DNA from: Bradyrhizobium sp. AZCC 2262
GTDB taxonomy: Bacteria; Pseudomonadota; Alphaproteobacteria; Rhizobiales; Xanthobacteraceae
Direction: 5' to 3'
DNA length: 64,000 bases
Assembly: GCF_036924535.1 (NCBI RefSeq)
Contig: NZ_JAZHRT010000001.1
Location: forward strand, 9,228,501 to 9,292,500
Shown: piece by piece, positions 45,072 to 55,058 of the stretch
Layout of the letters: the number at the start of each line of letters is the position of its first letter
Numbering within the stretch: position 1 is the first letter of the stretch
The notes under the pieces: model-generated
Databases searched by the model: none
Told to the model about the DNA's origin: nothing
What the model saw: the letters and a program-made list of their open reading frames with translations, nothing else
Translations under genes and position numbers: made by a program

Positions 45072-46568
45072 ATGGCTGTCACACAGGCAATACCGATCAC
45101 GCGCCATCCTTATGCGGATGGTTCCTACAAGAAGATGCTGATCGACGGCCAATGGGTCGACGCCGCTTCCGGCAAGCGGTTCGAGACGCATAACCCGGCG
45201 ACCGGCGAGTTGCTCGCAACCGTCGCCGAGGGTGACGCCGAGGACATCAACCGCGCCGTGGCGGCGGCCCGTCGCGCTTTCGAAGGGCCATGGAGCAAGG
45301 TCAAGCCGTATGAGCGGCAGGGCCTTTTGTTGAAGCTTGCCGATCTCGTCGAGAAGAACTTTGAGGAGCTGTCGCAGCTCGACACCGTCGACATGGGTGC
45401 GCCGATCAGCCGTACCCGCGGCAACAAACTGCGCGTGCTCGGCATGCTCCGCTATTACGCCGGGCAGGCGACGGCGCTGCACGGTGAAACCATCGAGAAC
45501 TCGCTGCCGGGCGAGATATTCTCCTACACGCTGAAGGAGCCGATCGGCGTTGTTGGCGCGATCATTCCCTGGAACGGTCCGCTCGGCGCCAGCGTCTGGA
45601 AAATCGGTCCGGCGATCGCGACCGGCTGCACAGTGGTGCTGAAGCCGGCCGAGGAAGCGCCGCTGACCTCGCTCCGGCTGGCCGAGCTATGCATGGAAGC
45701 GGGTATCCCGCCCGGCGTCATCAACGTCGTGCCCGGCTTTGGCGAGACCGCGGGCGCCGCGCTGGCCGCGCATCCCGATGTCGATAAAGTCGCGTTCACC
45801 GGCTCGCACATCACGGGACAGTCGATCATCCGTGCCTCCGCCGGCAACCTGAAGCGCGTTTCGCTTGAGCTTGGCGGCAAATCGCCGGACATCGTGTTCG
45901 CCGATGCCGATCTCGATGCGGCGGTGCCGGGGGCCGCGATGGCCGTGTTCGCCAATTCCGGGCAGATCTGCAGCGCCGGCACCCGGCTCTTTGTCGAGAG
46001 CAAGATCTATGACGAGTTCGTCGGCCGCGTCGCGGAATTCAGCAAGAAGCTGCAGGTCGGCAATGGCCTCGATCCGAACACTCAGATCGGGCCGCTGGTG
46101 TCGAAGGATCAGCTCGAGCGCGTCTCCGGCTATCTCGACATCGGCCAGAAGGAAGGCGCCAAGGCGCTGGCCGGCGGCGCGCGATTGACCGAGGGCGCGC
46201 TGTCGAAGGGCTATTTCGTGCCGCCGACGGTGTTCGCCAATGTCCAGGACAATATGCGGATCGCGCAAGAGGAAATCTTCGGCCCCGTCATCTCGGCGAT
46301 CTCATTCAAGGATTCCGACGAACTGATCAAGCGTGCCAATGCCACGACCTTTGGCCTCGGCAGCGGCGTCTGGACCACCAATGTCAGCAAGGCACACCAG
46401 GTCGCAAAGGCGCTGCGCGCCGGTTCGGTCTGGGTGAACTGCTATCAGGCGATGGACCCGGCGGTGCCGTTCGGCGGCTACAAGATGAGCGGCTATGGCC
46501 GCGAGTCCGGCAAGCAGCATGTCGAGGAGTATCTCAACGTCAAGGCGGTCTGGGTCAAGACGGCCTGA
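45072..46568 (+). CDS. Aldehyde dehydrogenase family protein
   Basis: 498 residues. NAD-binding FTGSHITGQ, general base E in LELGGKSPDIVFADAD, catalytic cysteine in NSGQICSAGTR and the EEIFGPVISAI and VPFGGYKMSGYGRE signatures show a complete ALDH of the betaine/phenylacetaldehyde type. It converts an aldehyde to its acid. GGAGA precedes the ATG. Together with the divergent SDR it could carry an alcohol to an acid. Confidence 0.94.
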   Translation: MAVTQAIPITRHPYADGSYKKMLIDGQWVDAASGKRFETHNPATGELLATVAEGDAEDINRAVAAARRAFEGPWSKVKPYERQGLLLKLADLVEKNFEELSQLDTVDMGAPISRTRGNKLRVLGMLRYYAGQATALHGETIENSLPGEIFSYTLKEPIGVVGAIIPWNGPLGASVWKIGPAIATGCTVVLKPAEEAPLTSLRLAELCMEAGIPPGVINVVPGFGETAGAALAAHPDVDKVAFTGSHITGQSIIRASAGNLKRVSLELGGKSPDIVFADADLDAAVPGAAMAVFANSGQICSAGTRLFVESKIYDEFVGRVAEFSKKLQVGNGLDPNTQIGPLVSKDQLERVSGYLDIGQKEGAKALAGGARLTEGALSKGYFVPPTVFANVQDNMRIAQEEIFGPVISAISFKDSDELIKRANATTFGLGSGVWTTNVSKAHQVAKALRAGSVWVNCYQAMDPAVPFGGYKMSGYGRESGKQHVEEYLNVKAVWVKTA

Positions 46569-46636
46569 GACGCTCCCCGATCAGTGAAAACATGGCAGCG
46601 GCGGCTTCGGCCGCCGCTGTCCGTTTACGGGGTCGT

Positions 46637-47041
46637 TTATCGGCTGGCGGCCTTCTTTGGCCGCCCGATGTCCTTGCGAAGCGCCTCGAGCTCCTTGCGC
46701 GCGGCGCTGGCAGCATTGCGTTCGATCTTGCGGTAGCGCGCGATCAACGAGGTGCCGAACGGCGTCAGGACCGCGCCGCCGCCATTCTTGCCGCCAGTCT
46801 GCCGTGCCACCGCGGCCTGGCGGCAGATTCGGTTGATCTCGTCGACCAGATCCCAGGCGCGCTTGTAGGACATGTCCATCGCGCGGCCGGCCGCCGAGAT
46901 CGAGCCGCAGGCCTCGATATTCTCCAGCAACTGGATCTTGCCCGGTCCGATCCGGCCATCGTCCGTCAGATCGATCCGGACGCTCAGGGAAGGCAGTGAT
47001 CTGGCGCTCGATTTCGGCATGGACGACTTGCTCTCTTGCAT
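46637..47041 (-). CDS. ModE-type winged-helix regulator without molybdate domain
   Basis: 134 residues from ATG 47041; a GTG at 47044 is adjacent. The ModE N-terminal helix-turn-helix is clear: GPGKIQLLENIEACGSISAAGRAMDMSYKRAWDLVDEINR and TGGKNGGGAVLTPFG. The molybdate-binding TOBE/MopI half of ModE is absent, so it may respond to another ligand or work as a plain DNA-binding protein. It diverges from the old yellow enzyme gene across an 85-base gap and may control it. Confidence 0.88.
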   Translation of the reverse strand: MQESKSSMPKSSARSLPSLSVRIDLTDDGRIGPGKIQLLENIEACGSISAAGRAMDMSYKRAWDLVDEINRICRQAAVARQTGGKNGGGAVLTPFGTSLIARYRKIERNAASAARKELEALRKDIGRPKKAASR

Positions 47042-47126
47042 CACGTGGCGAGATTGCCACCGGAGCCTTTTACGAACAAGCTGAAGCGGTTACATATCCG
47101 TATCAACACGGGGTTCTGGAATAGAC

Positions 47127-48251
47127 ATGAATTATCCATCGTTGTTTTCGCCGCTCAAGGTCGGGCCCTACCAGCTCAAGCACCGTCTCGCATTGGCGCC
47201 GTTGACGCGCATGCGGGCGGCGAAGCCTTCTCTCGCGCCGCGGCCGTTAAACGCGGAATATTACGCCCAGCGCGCGACGCCGGGCGGATTGCTGATCGCC
47301 GAAGCCTCGCCGGTGACGGAGACGGGCTTCGGCAGCCCCGGCGTGCCCGGCATCTATACCGAGCAGCAGATCGCGGGCTGGCGCGAGGTGGTCGACGCCG
47401 CTCACGCCAGAGGCGGAATCATTTTTCTGCAGCTCTGGCATGTCGGACGCGTCTCGCATTCCTCGTTCCAGCCCGGTGGCGTGTTGCCGGTCGCGCCGTC
47501 GGCAGTGCCGATTGCGGAGCTGAAAACCGGGACCGCCGACGGCAAGGCGGTGCCTTACGAGACACCGCGCGCGCTTGAGACGTCGGAAATTCCTTTGGTG
47601 GTCGACGCCTATCGGAAGGCGGCGAAGAACGCGCTTGCGGCCGGCTTCGACGGTGTCGAGATACATGGCGCCAACGGCTATTTGATCGAGCAGTTCCTGC
47701 AGTCGCACACCAATTTGCGCACCGACCAGTATGGCGGCTCGATCTCGAACCGCGTGCGCTTCCTGATGGAAGTGACGCAGGCCGTGGTCGAGGTCTGGGG
47801 CGCGGATCGCGTCGGCGTGCGGCTGTCACCCTATGGGGTCGCCAATGGCAGCGGCGAGCCGGACCCGATGCCGCTCTACACGTACGCGATTGATCAGCTC
47901 AACCCGCTTGGCCTGGCCTATCTGCACTTCATCGAGCCGCGCTCCTCCGGTGCCGGCCGCGCCGAGGTCAACCATCAGAACGTGCCCTCGGCGATGGTGC
48001 TGTTTCGCCCGATCTGGAAGGGCGTCCTGATCACCGCCGGCGGCTTCACCGGCGAGGCGGCGGATGCCGCGATCCGGGATGGCCATGCCGACGCGGTCGC
48101 GTTTGGCCGCATCTTCATTTCCAATCCGGACCTGCCGCGCCGCCTGCAACGCGGCTTCCCGCTGACGCCCTACAACCGCGCGACGTTCTATGGCGGCGAT
48201 GTGGCGGGTTATACGGATTATCCGGAGCACAACGAGCTGGAGCAGGCGTAA
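47127..48251 (+). CDS. nemA: Old yellow enzyme family alkene reductase (N-ethylmaleimide reductase type)
   Basis: 374 residues. LFSPLKVGPYQLKHRLALAPLTRMRA begins the FMN-binding barrel; the catalytic pocket has HGANGYLIEQFLQSHTNLRTDQYGGSISNR, and near the end AVAFGRIFISNPDLP. This is the class I OYE layout: FMN-bound NAD(P)H-dependent reduction of activated double bonds and nitro-compounds. The divergent ModE-like gene is the likely regulator. Confidence 0.93.
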   Translation: MNYPSLFSPLKVGPYQLKHRLALAPLTRMRAAKPSLAPRPLNAEYYAQRATPGGLLIAEASPVTETGFGSPGVPGIYTEQQIAGWREVVDAAHARGGIIFLQLWHVGRVSHSSFQPGGVLPVAPSAVPIAELKTGTADGKAVPYETPRALETSEIPLVVDAYRKAAKNALAAGFDGVEIHGANGYLIEQFLQSHTNLRTDQYGGSISNRVRFLMEVTQAVVEVWGADRVGVRLSPYGVANGSGEPDPMPLYTYAIDQLNPLGLAYLHFIEPRSSGAGRAEVNHQNVPSAMVLFRPIWKGVLITAGGFTGEAADAAIRDGHADAVAFGRIFISNPDLPRRLQRGFPLTPYNRATFYGGDVAGYTDYPEHNELEQA

Positions 48252-48258
48252 ACAGATC

Positions 48259-48336
48259 GTAGCCCGGATGAGCGCAGCGACATCCGGGACCGGTATCAGC
48301 AGCGTTCCCGGATGTCGCTGCGCTCATCCGGACTAC
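48259..48336. repeat. REP-like palindrome, GTAGCCCGG family
   Basis: GTAGCCCGGATGAGCGCAGCG at the left and its inverse ending GCGCTCATCCGGACTAC at the right. Same family as 55059-55127. Confidence 0.85.
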
Positions 48337-48347
48337 AAGGGCTCGCC

Positions 48348-48881
48348 ATGTTTCCGGAAGAGGAATCCGAAAAGAAGAAAACCAAAGCCGTCGCGCTCGG
48401 CAAGCCCGCCGCCGGCCAGTGCCTGTGCGGCAAGGTCGCCTTCGAGATCGATGTGCCGGCGCGCTGGGCCTGGCACGATCATTCGCGGGCGAGCCGCCGC
48501 GCGCACGGCGCGGCCTATGCGACCTATGTCGGAAGCTGGCGCAAGCGTTTTCGTATCACCAAGGGCAAGACCAGCCTTGCACGGTACGAAGACGAGGCGA
48601 CTAAAACCGTGCGCAGCTTCTGTTCGAACTGCGGCACGCCGATCGCCTATGAACGTCCGCGCTCGCCGCATATGGTCAACATCCCCCGCGCGCTGTTTTC
48701 GGGCCGCACCGGGCGGCAACCGCTCTATCACATCGCGATCGAGGAATTGCAGGAATGGGCCTACACTGGCGAACCGCTGGTGCCGCTGAAGGGCTATCCC
48801 GGCGTGGTCTGGCAGCGTTCGAAAAAGAAGAAGCGTGCGAGCGACGATCCTTTCAGCCTCGGCCGCGCAGGGCAGCCATGA
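48348..48881 (+). CDS. GFA family (glutathione-dependent formaldehyde-activating enzyme-like) protein
   Basis: 177 residues from ATG 48348; the frame open from 48312 lies in the REP palindrome. Zinc-binding cysteines appear in GQCLCGKVAFEID and FCSNCGTPIAYERP, the CENP-V/GFA pattern. The fold binds zinc and sometimes glutathione, but most members have no proven activity. The lysine-rich ends (KKKTKAVALG, RSKKKKRASD) are unusual and suggest nucleic-acid or protein contacts. Confidence 0.87.
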   Translation: MFPEEESEKKKTKAVALGKPAAGQCLCGKVAFEIDVPARWAWHDHSRASRRAHGAAYATYVGSWRKRFRITKGKTSLARYEDEATKTVRSFCSNCGTPIAYERPRSPHMVNIPRALFSGRTGRQPLYHIAIEELQEWAYTGEPLVPLKGYPGVVWQRSKKKKRASDDPFSLGRAGQP

Positions 48882-48963
48882 CCTGCCTCCATTGCGTGCG
48901 TCGTTCAAGTTTGATCATGTGCCTTTATCTCGCGGGTGAACGAACCGGCGGGCAGGAGGGGAC

Positions 48964-50629
48964 ATGAAAAACAAGATCACCGGGCGCTCCGCATTCCTTG
49001 CACTGCTGAAAGACGAGGGCATCACGCATCTGTTCGGCAATCCCGGCACTACCGAGCTGCCGATCATGCACGCGCTGAAGGACCACCCCGATCTCACCTA
49101 TGTGATGGCGATGCAGGAGAGCCTGGTTGTCGCCATGGCCGACGGCTTCAGCCGCGCCTCTGGCAAGCTCGTCGCCTGCAACGTCCATGTCGCGCCCGGC
49201 CTCGGCAATGCGATGGGTTCGCTCTATAACGCCAGCTTCACCGGCACGCCCTTGATCCTGACGGCCGGCCAGCAGGAGCAGGGCCACGGCCTGACGGAGC
49301 CGGTGCTCTACGGCCCGCTGGTGCAGATGGCGGCGCCGCTGGTGAAGTGGGCTGTGGAAGTAACGCGGCTGGAGGACCTGCCGCGCATCGTGCGCCGCGC
49401 CGCCAAGATCGCGACCACGCCGCCGACCGGGCCGATATTCATCTCTCTGCCGGGCGATATCCTCAATGCCGAGGCCGGCATCGAACTCGGCCGCTCGACC
49501 CGGGTCGATACCCGCGTCAAACCATCGGACGACTCGCTGCAGGCGCTGGCCGCGCGCATCCTGAAAGCCGAGCGTCCCGTGATCATCGTCGGCGATGAGA
49601 TCGTCAAGAGCGACGCGTTGCGGGAGGCCGCTCAACTGGCGGAAACGCTGGGCTGTCCGGCGTATCAGTCTTCGACGCCCTATGGCGCGCACTTCCTGTC
49701 CGAAAGCCCGTGCTTCATGGGCGCGCTGGCGCGCATCCAGAAAATCGCCCGCGACACACTTTCGCCCTACGATCTCATCATCGCGCTCGGCGGCGATCCC
49801 CTGCGGATGTCGGTCTACAGCGAGACCGACCCGTTGCCCGACGGGCTTTCGATCGTGCAGATCGGGCTGGTCGATCACGATCTCGCCAGGAATTACGGCG
49901 TCGACATCGCGCTCAAGGCCGATGTGCGGGAGACGCTACGCGCGCTGGTGCCGGCGCTGAAGGCGTCGGGCGGCGGGCGCGCTCGAGCTGCGCGCCAAGC
50001 AGGGATTGGCGGCGGTGGCGTCGAAAAACTGGGCGGCCAGGCGGAAGCCACTGGTCGAACAGATATCAAAACACGCCAGCACCTCGCCGATCGATCCGGA
50101 TTGGCTGGCGTTGCAGGTGGTCGAGGCGATGCCCGAAAATGCGATCCTGGTCGACGAGGGACTGACGTCATCGCGGCAGATGATCGCGCTGCGGCCGCAT
50201 CGCGACCGCTATGGCTATCACGCGCTGGCTTCGGGCGGCATCGGCTGGGGACTGCCGGCGTCCGTCGGCGTCAGTCTCGCCAATCCACAGCGGCCAGTCG
50301 TGTGCTACTCGGGCGACGGCAGTTCGATGTATTCGATCCAGTCGCTATGGACGGCGGCCAACCACAAACTGCCGCTGACATTCGTGATCGTCAACAATGG
50401 CGGCTACCGCATCATCAAGCAGCGGCTGCTCGCCTTCCACGGCGACGAGAATTATGTCGGCATGGATTTCATCGATCCGCCGGTGGATTTTACGGGCGTG
50501 GCAAAATCGTTTGGGCTTGAGGCGACACGGGTCACCGATCCCACGCAGTTGAAGTCGGTATTGTCATCCGCCTTCAGCCGCCCGGGCGCCAAGCTGATCG
50601 AAGTGGTCGTGAGCAATTCGGTGAACTGA
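48964..50629 (+). pseudogene. Thiamine diphosphate enzyme, benzoylformate decarboxylase-like, frameshifted
   Basis: Two frames cover one TPP enzyme. Frame 1 (48964 to about 49975) gives GITHLFGNPGTTELPIMHAL, catalytic glutamate in AMQESLVVAMADG, and the central domain. Frame 2 (about 49982-50629) continues LELRAKQGLAAVASKNW, then the TPP motif SGDGSSMYS with INPUT-type VIVNNGGYRIIKQ. The switch lies in a GC-only tract (GGCGGCGGGCGCGC, around 49968-49982), so a one-base sequencing error or a real mutation are both possible. The family decarboxylates 2-keto acids; the N-terminal motifs are closest to benzoylformate decarboxylase. Lies upstream of a mandelate racemase-family gene. Confidence 0.87.
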
Positions 50630-50642
50630 GCCGATCTATCCC

Positions 50643-50746
50643 CGTCATCCTGAGGTGCGAGCGGAGCGAGCCTCGAAGGGTGAACGGCCACCGTCCGGGC
50701 CGTCGCCCTTCGAGACGGCCGCGTTGCGTCCTCCTCAGGGTGACGG
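50643..50746. repeat. REP-like palindrome
   Basis: CGTCATCCTGAGG pairs with CCTCAGGGTGACGG; inner CTCGAAGGGTGAACGGCC and GGCCGTCGCCCTTCGAG also pair. It fills the gap between the TPP enzyme and the mandelate racemase-family gene. Confidence 0.82.
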
Positions 50747-50814
50747 AGTAACGAAGATACGCGTCGCAGCGCGTCCGCCGACAAGTTCCGCGAAGCAAGA
50801 GCGAGAACCAACGC

Positions 50815-51948
50815 ATGATCATCACGGGTGTCCGCACGCACGTTCTCGAAGCCAGGCTTTCGCAACCCTTTGCCTACTCCCGTGCCTGGTACGACACCCG
50901 CACCGCCATGGTGGTCGAGATCGAAACCGATGTAGGCCTGATCGGCTGGGGCGAATGCTATGGACCCGCGCGGATGACCGCTGCCGTCGTCCAGAGCGTG
51001 GCGCCGTGGCTGATTGGCGAGGACCCGCTGCGAACGGACTATTTGTGGCAGATGATCTATACGTGCTTGCGCGATCACGGCCAGAAGGGCGTCGTCATCG
51101 AGGGCCTGAGCGGGATCGACATCGCGCTTTGGGACATCAAGGGAAAGCATTTTGGCGTTCCGGCGCACCGCCTGCTCGGCGGTCCGCTTCGCACCGAGGT
51201 GCAGGCCTACGCGACGGGACTTTACCGGCGTAAATCCGGCGATCCGCTCCGCTATCTCGCCGAGGAAGCGGCAGGCTATGTCGCGGAAGGTTTTGCGGCC
51301 GTGAAGCTGAAGGTCGGCTTCGGCGTGGATGAGGATGCTGCGGTGACGCGCGCCGTGCGCGAGGCGATCGGGCCGGACGTCGCACTCATGGTTGATGCCA
51401 ATCACGCCTATGACGCCGTCGCCGCGATCCGGCTCGGCCGGATGATCGAGCCATATGACATCGGATGGTTCGAGGAGCCGGTGCCGCCGGAGGATGTGGC
51501 AGGCTATCGCGCGGTGAAGGCTGCGCTATCGATCCCGGTCGCGGGTGGAGAATGCGAGTTCACGCGGTTCGGTTTCCGGGACCTGCTGGTGTCGCGGGCG
51601 ATCGACATCATCCAGCCCGACACGTGCGCGGCGGGCGGGCTGTCCGAATGCAAGAAGATCGCCGACATGGCCGAGGCGTTCGGCGTCCGCTACAATCCGC
51701 ATGTCTGGGGCACCGGCATCGCGATCGCGGCGTCCCTGCAACTGCTGGCCGTTCTGCCGGCCCACACGCCGGTCTCGCTCGCACCGCTCCAGCCGATGCT
51801 GGAGTTCGATCGGACCGAACATCCCATTCGACAATCGCTCCTGGTTCAGCCGATCGAACACTCCGGCGGCATCGTTCGTGTGCCGGATGGTCCCGGCCTC
51901 GGCATCGAGGTCGACCGGGATGCGCTGGCGCGGTTTTCGGTTCGATAG
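50815..51948 (+). CDS. Mandelate racemase/muconate lactonizing enzyme family protein
   Basis: 377 residues. The enolase-superfamily set is complete: the KxK base (AVKLKVGFG), metal ligands D in MVDANHAYD, E in WFEEPVPP and E in AGGECEFTRFG, and a histidine in YNPHVWGTGI. The histidine/KxK arrangement matches the mandelate racemase subgroup, which performs proton abstraction alpha to a carboxylate; dehydratase activity on sugar acids is equally possible. The neighbouring benzoylformate decarboxylase-like gene makes a mandelate-type substrate attractive, but no mandelate dehydrogenase is beside them. Confidence 0.9.
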   Translation: MIITGVRTHVLEARLSQPFAYSRAWYDTRTAMVVEIETDVGLIGWGECYGPARMTAAVVQSVAPWLIGEDPLRTDYLWQMIYTCLRDHGQKGVVIEGLSGIDIALWDIKGKHFGVPAHRLLGGPLRTEVQAYATGLYRRKSGDPLRYLAEEAAGYVAEGFAAVKLKVGFGVDEDAAVTRAVREAIGPDVALMVDANHAYDAVAAIRLGRMIEPYDIGWFEEPVPPEDVAGYRAVKAALSIPVAGGECEFTRFGFRDLLVSRAIDIIQPDTCAAGGLSECKKIADMAEAFGVRYNPHVWGTGIAIAASLQLLAVLPAHTPVSLAPLQPMLEFDRTEHPIRQSLLVQPIEHSGGIVRVPDGPGLGIEVDRDALARFSVR

Positions 51949-51971
51949 GGGCGTTCGTCGCAACTGCCAAA

Positions 51972-52072
51972 CCCTCATGGTGAGGAGGCGCGTGAGCGCC
52001 GTCTCGAACCATGCGGCCCCGCTGGTGGCATTCATCCTTCGAGACGCGCTTTGCGCTCCTCAGGATGAGGTC
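51972..52072. repeat. REP-like palindrome
   Basis: CCTCATGGTGAGGAGGCGCG at the left pairs with GCGCTCCTCAGGATGAGG at the right. It lies between convergent genes. Confidence 0.8.
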
Positions 52073-52080
52073 TGGCATCG

Positions 52081-53469
52081 TTATTCGGCGGCTCTTGCTG
52101 CTGCATGCGGCCGATAACTTGCTCCCGGATGCCCTTCCGCTAACCGCGCGCGCCCGGCACCGAACAGTTTTTCGCGCAACGTCCCTGGTACATATTCGCT
52201 CTTGTACCGCCCCCGCTTCGTCAGCTCAGGCACCAGCATGTCGGCGATGTCCTCGAAATCGCCGGGCGAGGTGGCGAACGCGACGTTGAGGCCGTCGACA
52301 TCGGTCTGCTCGAACCAGGCCTCGATATCGTCGGCGACCTTCTCGGGCGTGCCGACAACGACGGGGCCGGCGCCGCCGATGCCGACATGCTCGACGACCT
52401 CGCGCACGGTCCAGACCCGGTCCGGATCGGCACGTGTGACGTTATCAAGCGCGGTTCGGCCGGCGTCGTTCTGGACGTGGCGCACCTGCTGGTCGAGGTC
52501 GTAGGTCGAGAAATCGACGCCGGTCCAGCCCGACATCAGCGCCAGCGCGCCCTCGGGCGCGATGTGCGCGCGATAGTCGGCGTATTTTGCTTTGGCCTCG
52601 GCCTCGGTGCCGCCGAGAATGATCGTCATCATGGAGAACATCAGGATCTCGGCCGGATTGCGCCCGATTTCCTTTGCTTGAGCGCGGATCGCCGCCACGC
52701 GCGGGCCGATGATCTTGGCCGACGGGCCCGACATGAACACGCATTCGGCGTGCTGGGCGGCGAATTGCCGTCCGCGCGGCGAGGTGCCGGCCTGATACAG
52801 CACTGGCGTCCGCTGCGGCGACGGCTCGCTCAGATGGATCGCATTGAGCCGGTAGTTGCTTCCCTCGTGCTCAATGCGGTGCACCTTCGATGGATCGGCG
52901 AAAATGCCGCGCGCACGGTCGCGGAGCACGGCGCCGTCCTCCCAGCTTCCTTCCCAGAGCTTGTAGACCAGCTCCATATATTCATCCGCGATCTCGTAGC
53001 GGTCGTCATGCGCGGTCTGCTTGTCCTTGCCGGCGCCGCGCGCGGCAGAGTCGAGATAGCCGGTCACCACGTTCCAGCCGACCCGGCCTTCGGTCAAATG
53101 ATCGAGCGTCGACATCCGTCGGGCAAACGGGTAGGGCGGCTCGAAGGAGAGATTGCTGGTGACGCCAAAACCGAGATTTTGCGTCACCGCCGCCATCGCC
53201 GGGATCAGCATCAGCGGCTCGTTTGCCGGCGTCTGCGCGGCGTTGCGCAGCGCGGCGTCCGGGCTATCGCCGAACACGTCGTAGACGCCGAGCACATCGG
53301 CGAGAAACAGCCCGTCGAACCGGCCGCGCTCCAGCACCCTTGCCAGATCGAGCCAATAAGGCAGGCGGTTGTAGCCCAGCGTGCGGTCGCGCGGATGGGT
53401 CCAGAGCCCCGGCGATTGATGCGCCACGCAGTTCATGGCGAAGGCGTTGAGCCGGATTTGTTTTGTCAT
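52081..53469 (-). CDS. LLM-class flavin monooxygenase (NtaA/SnaA/DszA type)
   Basis: 462 residues. The family start is clear (LNAFAMNCVAHQSPGLWTHPRD, FDGLFLADVLGVYDVF), followed by LDHLTEGRVGWNVVTGYL and the ALY-like region VLYQAGTSPRGRQFAAQHAE. These FMNH2-dependent monooxygenases oxidise chelators, sulphur compounds and amines, using a separate flavin reductase that is not visible here. It reads toward the mandelate racemase-family gene. Confidence 0.93.
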   Translation of the reverse strand: MTKQIRLNAFAMNCVAHQSPGLWTHPRDRTLGYNRLPYWLDLARVLERGRFDGLFLADVLGVYDVFGDSPDAALRNAAQTPANEPLMLIPAMAAVTQNLGFGVTSNLSFEPPYPFARRMSTLDHLTEGRVGWNVVTGYLDSAARGAGKDKQTAHDDRYEIADEYMELVYKLWEGSWEDGAVLRDRARGIFADPSKVHRIEHEGSNYRLNAIHLSEPSPQRTPVLYQAGTSPRGRQFAAQHAECVFMSGPSAKIIGPRVAAIRAQAKEIGRNPAEILMFSMMTIILGGTEAEAKAKYADYRAHIAPEGALALMSGWTGVDFSTYDLDQQVRHVQNDAGRTALDNVTRADPDRVWTVREVVEHVGIGGAGPVVVGTPEKVADDIEAWFEQTDVDGLNVAFATSPGDFEDIADMLVPELTKRGRYKSEYVPGTLREKLFGAGRARLAEGHPGASYRPHAAARAAE

Positions 53470-53655
53470 GACGCGAACCTCGGTGCGTGCAGGGTTCCCT
53501 GCGCGTTCGCCCGGTTAGACGCCGGGCTGTTGCCTGAAATTGTTGCATCCTCGCCGCTTTTAGCAAGGCCTCATTCGGCAGGCCATGCCACTTCCAGCGG
53601 GCGGATTATCCCGATAGGTTGCGCTCCACAAAATTGGCGAACAAGGAAAAGAAAT

Positions 53656-55041
53656 ATGGCTGATAGAGCCGACGCGATTGCGCGGGTACGTGAGCATCTG
53701 AATTCCGGCGCGTTTCTCGCCGAGCTCGGCCGCAGGGTCGGTTATCGGACCGAAAGCCAGAATCCCGGCAGCGGCGAGGCGTTGCGCGCCTATCTCGTCG
53801 ACGATCTCCAGCCCGCCTTTGCCGCGCTCGACTTCTCCACCCGCCTGATCGAATCGCCGAGCGGCAGGGGTCCGTACCTGCTGGCGGATTATCGCGAGGA
53901 TGCCTCGCTGCCGACCGTGCTCACCTATGGCCATGGCGATGTCGTCGACGGCATGGAGGGCGAATGGCGCGACAATCTCGACCCCTGGAAAACCACGACC
54001 AAAGGCGAACGCGTCTATGGCCGCGGCACCGCCGACAACAAGGGCCAGCACAGCATCAATCTCGCGGCCTTGCGCGCGGTGCGCGAGACCCGCGGCGGCA
54101 AGCTCGGCTTCAACGCCAAATTCATCATCGAGACCGGCGAGGAGATCGGTTCGCCTGACCTGCGGCAGGTGTGCGAATCCCATCGCGAGGAATTGAAGGC
54201 GGATCTGTTCCTGGCATCCGACGGACCGCGGCTTTCTGCCGACCGGCCTACCATCTTCCTCGGCTGCCGCGGCGGCAACCGCATCCATCTCGATGTCAAT
54301 CTGCGCGAGGGCGGAAACCATTCGGGCAATTGGGGCGGCGTGCTCGCCAACCCCGCGACGATTCTTTGCAACGCCATCGCGAGCCTCGTCGACGGCAAGG
54401 GGCGGATGAAGCTCGATGCGCTCAAGCCGCCGCGGATATCGAACGCCGTCCGCGCGGCGCTCGCCGACGTGAAGATCGAGCCGACCGCGGACGAGCCGGC
54501 GCTGGCGGCGGACTGGGGCGAGGAGGGACTAACGCCGGCAGAGCGGCTGTTCGCGTGGAATACGCTGGAAGTGCTGGCCATGTCGTCAGGCAATGTCGAG
54601 AAGCCGGCCAACGCCATTCCCGGACGCGCCAACGCCGTGCTGCAGCTCCGCTTCGTCGTCGGGACCAAATATGAAGAGGTTATCGACGCCGTGCGCGCGC
54701 ATTTGCATGGCAACGGCTTTTCGATGGTGGAGGTCAGCGGCACGCAGCGTTTTGCGGCCTCGCGCACCGATGTCGACAGTCCGTGGGTGAACTGGACTGC
54801 GGAATCGATCCTGAAGACCACCGGCAAGGCGCCGGCGATCCTGCCGAATTTCGGCGGCTCGCTGCCCAATGACGTGTTCGCCGAAGGACTCGGGCTGCCG
54901 ACGATCTGGGTGCCGCATTCCTATCCCGGCTGCTCGCAGCACGCGCCGGACGAACACATTCTTCTGCCGGTGACGGAAGAGGCGCTCGCGATCATGGCGG
55001 GGCTGTTCTGGGATCTCGGCGAGAAGAAGCGGGCGTTGTAG
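53656..55041 (+). CDS. M20 family metallopeptidase (dipeptidase type)
   Basis: 461 residues from ATG 53656; an open frame far upstream lies antisense to the monooxygenase gene and is not coding. Metal-site motifs: TYGHGDVVDG, YGRGTADNKGQHSINL, IIETGEEIGSPDL and a C-terminal HAPDEHILL. A dimerisation insertion is present. M20 enzymes cleave peptides or deacylate amino acids using two zincs. No operon partner; downstream gene reads the other way across a REP. Confidence 0.92.
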   Translation: MADRADAIARVREHLNSGAFLAELGRRVGYRTESQNPGSGEALRAYLVDDLQPAFAALDFSTRLIESPSGRGPYLLADYREDASLPTVLTYGHGDVVDGMEGEWRDNLDPWKTTTKGERVYGRGTADNKGQHSINLAALRAVRETRGGKLGFNAKFIIETGEEIGSPDLRQVCESHREELKADLFLASDGPRLSADRPTIFLGCRGGNRIHLDVNLREGGNHSGNWGGVLANPATILCNAIASLVDGKGRMKLDALKPPRISNAVRAALADVKIEPTADEPALAADWGEEGLTPAERLFAWNTLEVLAMSSGNVEKPANAIPGRANAVLQLRFVVGTKYEEVIDAVRAHLHGNGFSMVEVSGTQRFAASRTDVDSPWVNWTAESILKTTGKAPAILPNFGGSLPNDVFAEGLGLPTIWVPHSYPGCSQHAPDEHILLPVTEEALAIMAGLFWDLGEKKRAL

Positions 55042-55058
55042 CTACTGGGTGATAAGTC

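Noticed and set aside
52387..53655. Upstream extension of the M20 peptidase frame
   Set aside because: It lies antisense to the flavin monooxygenase gene; the peptidase family begins at 53656.
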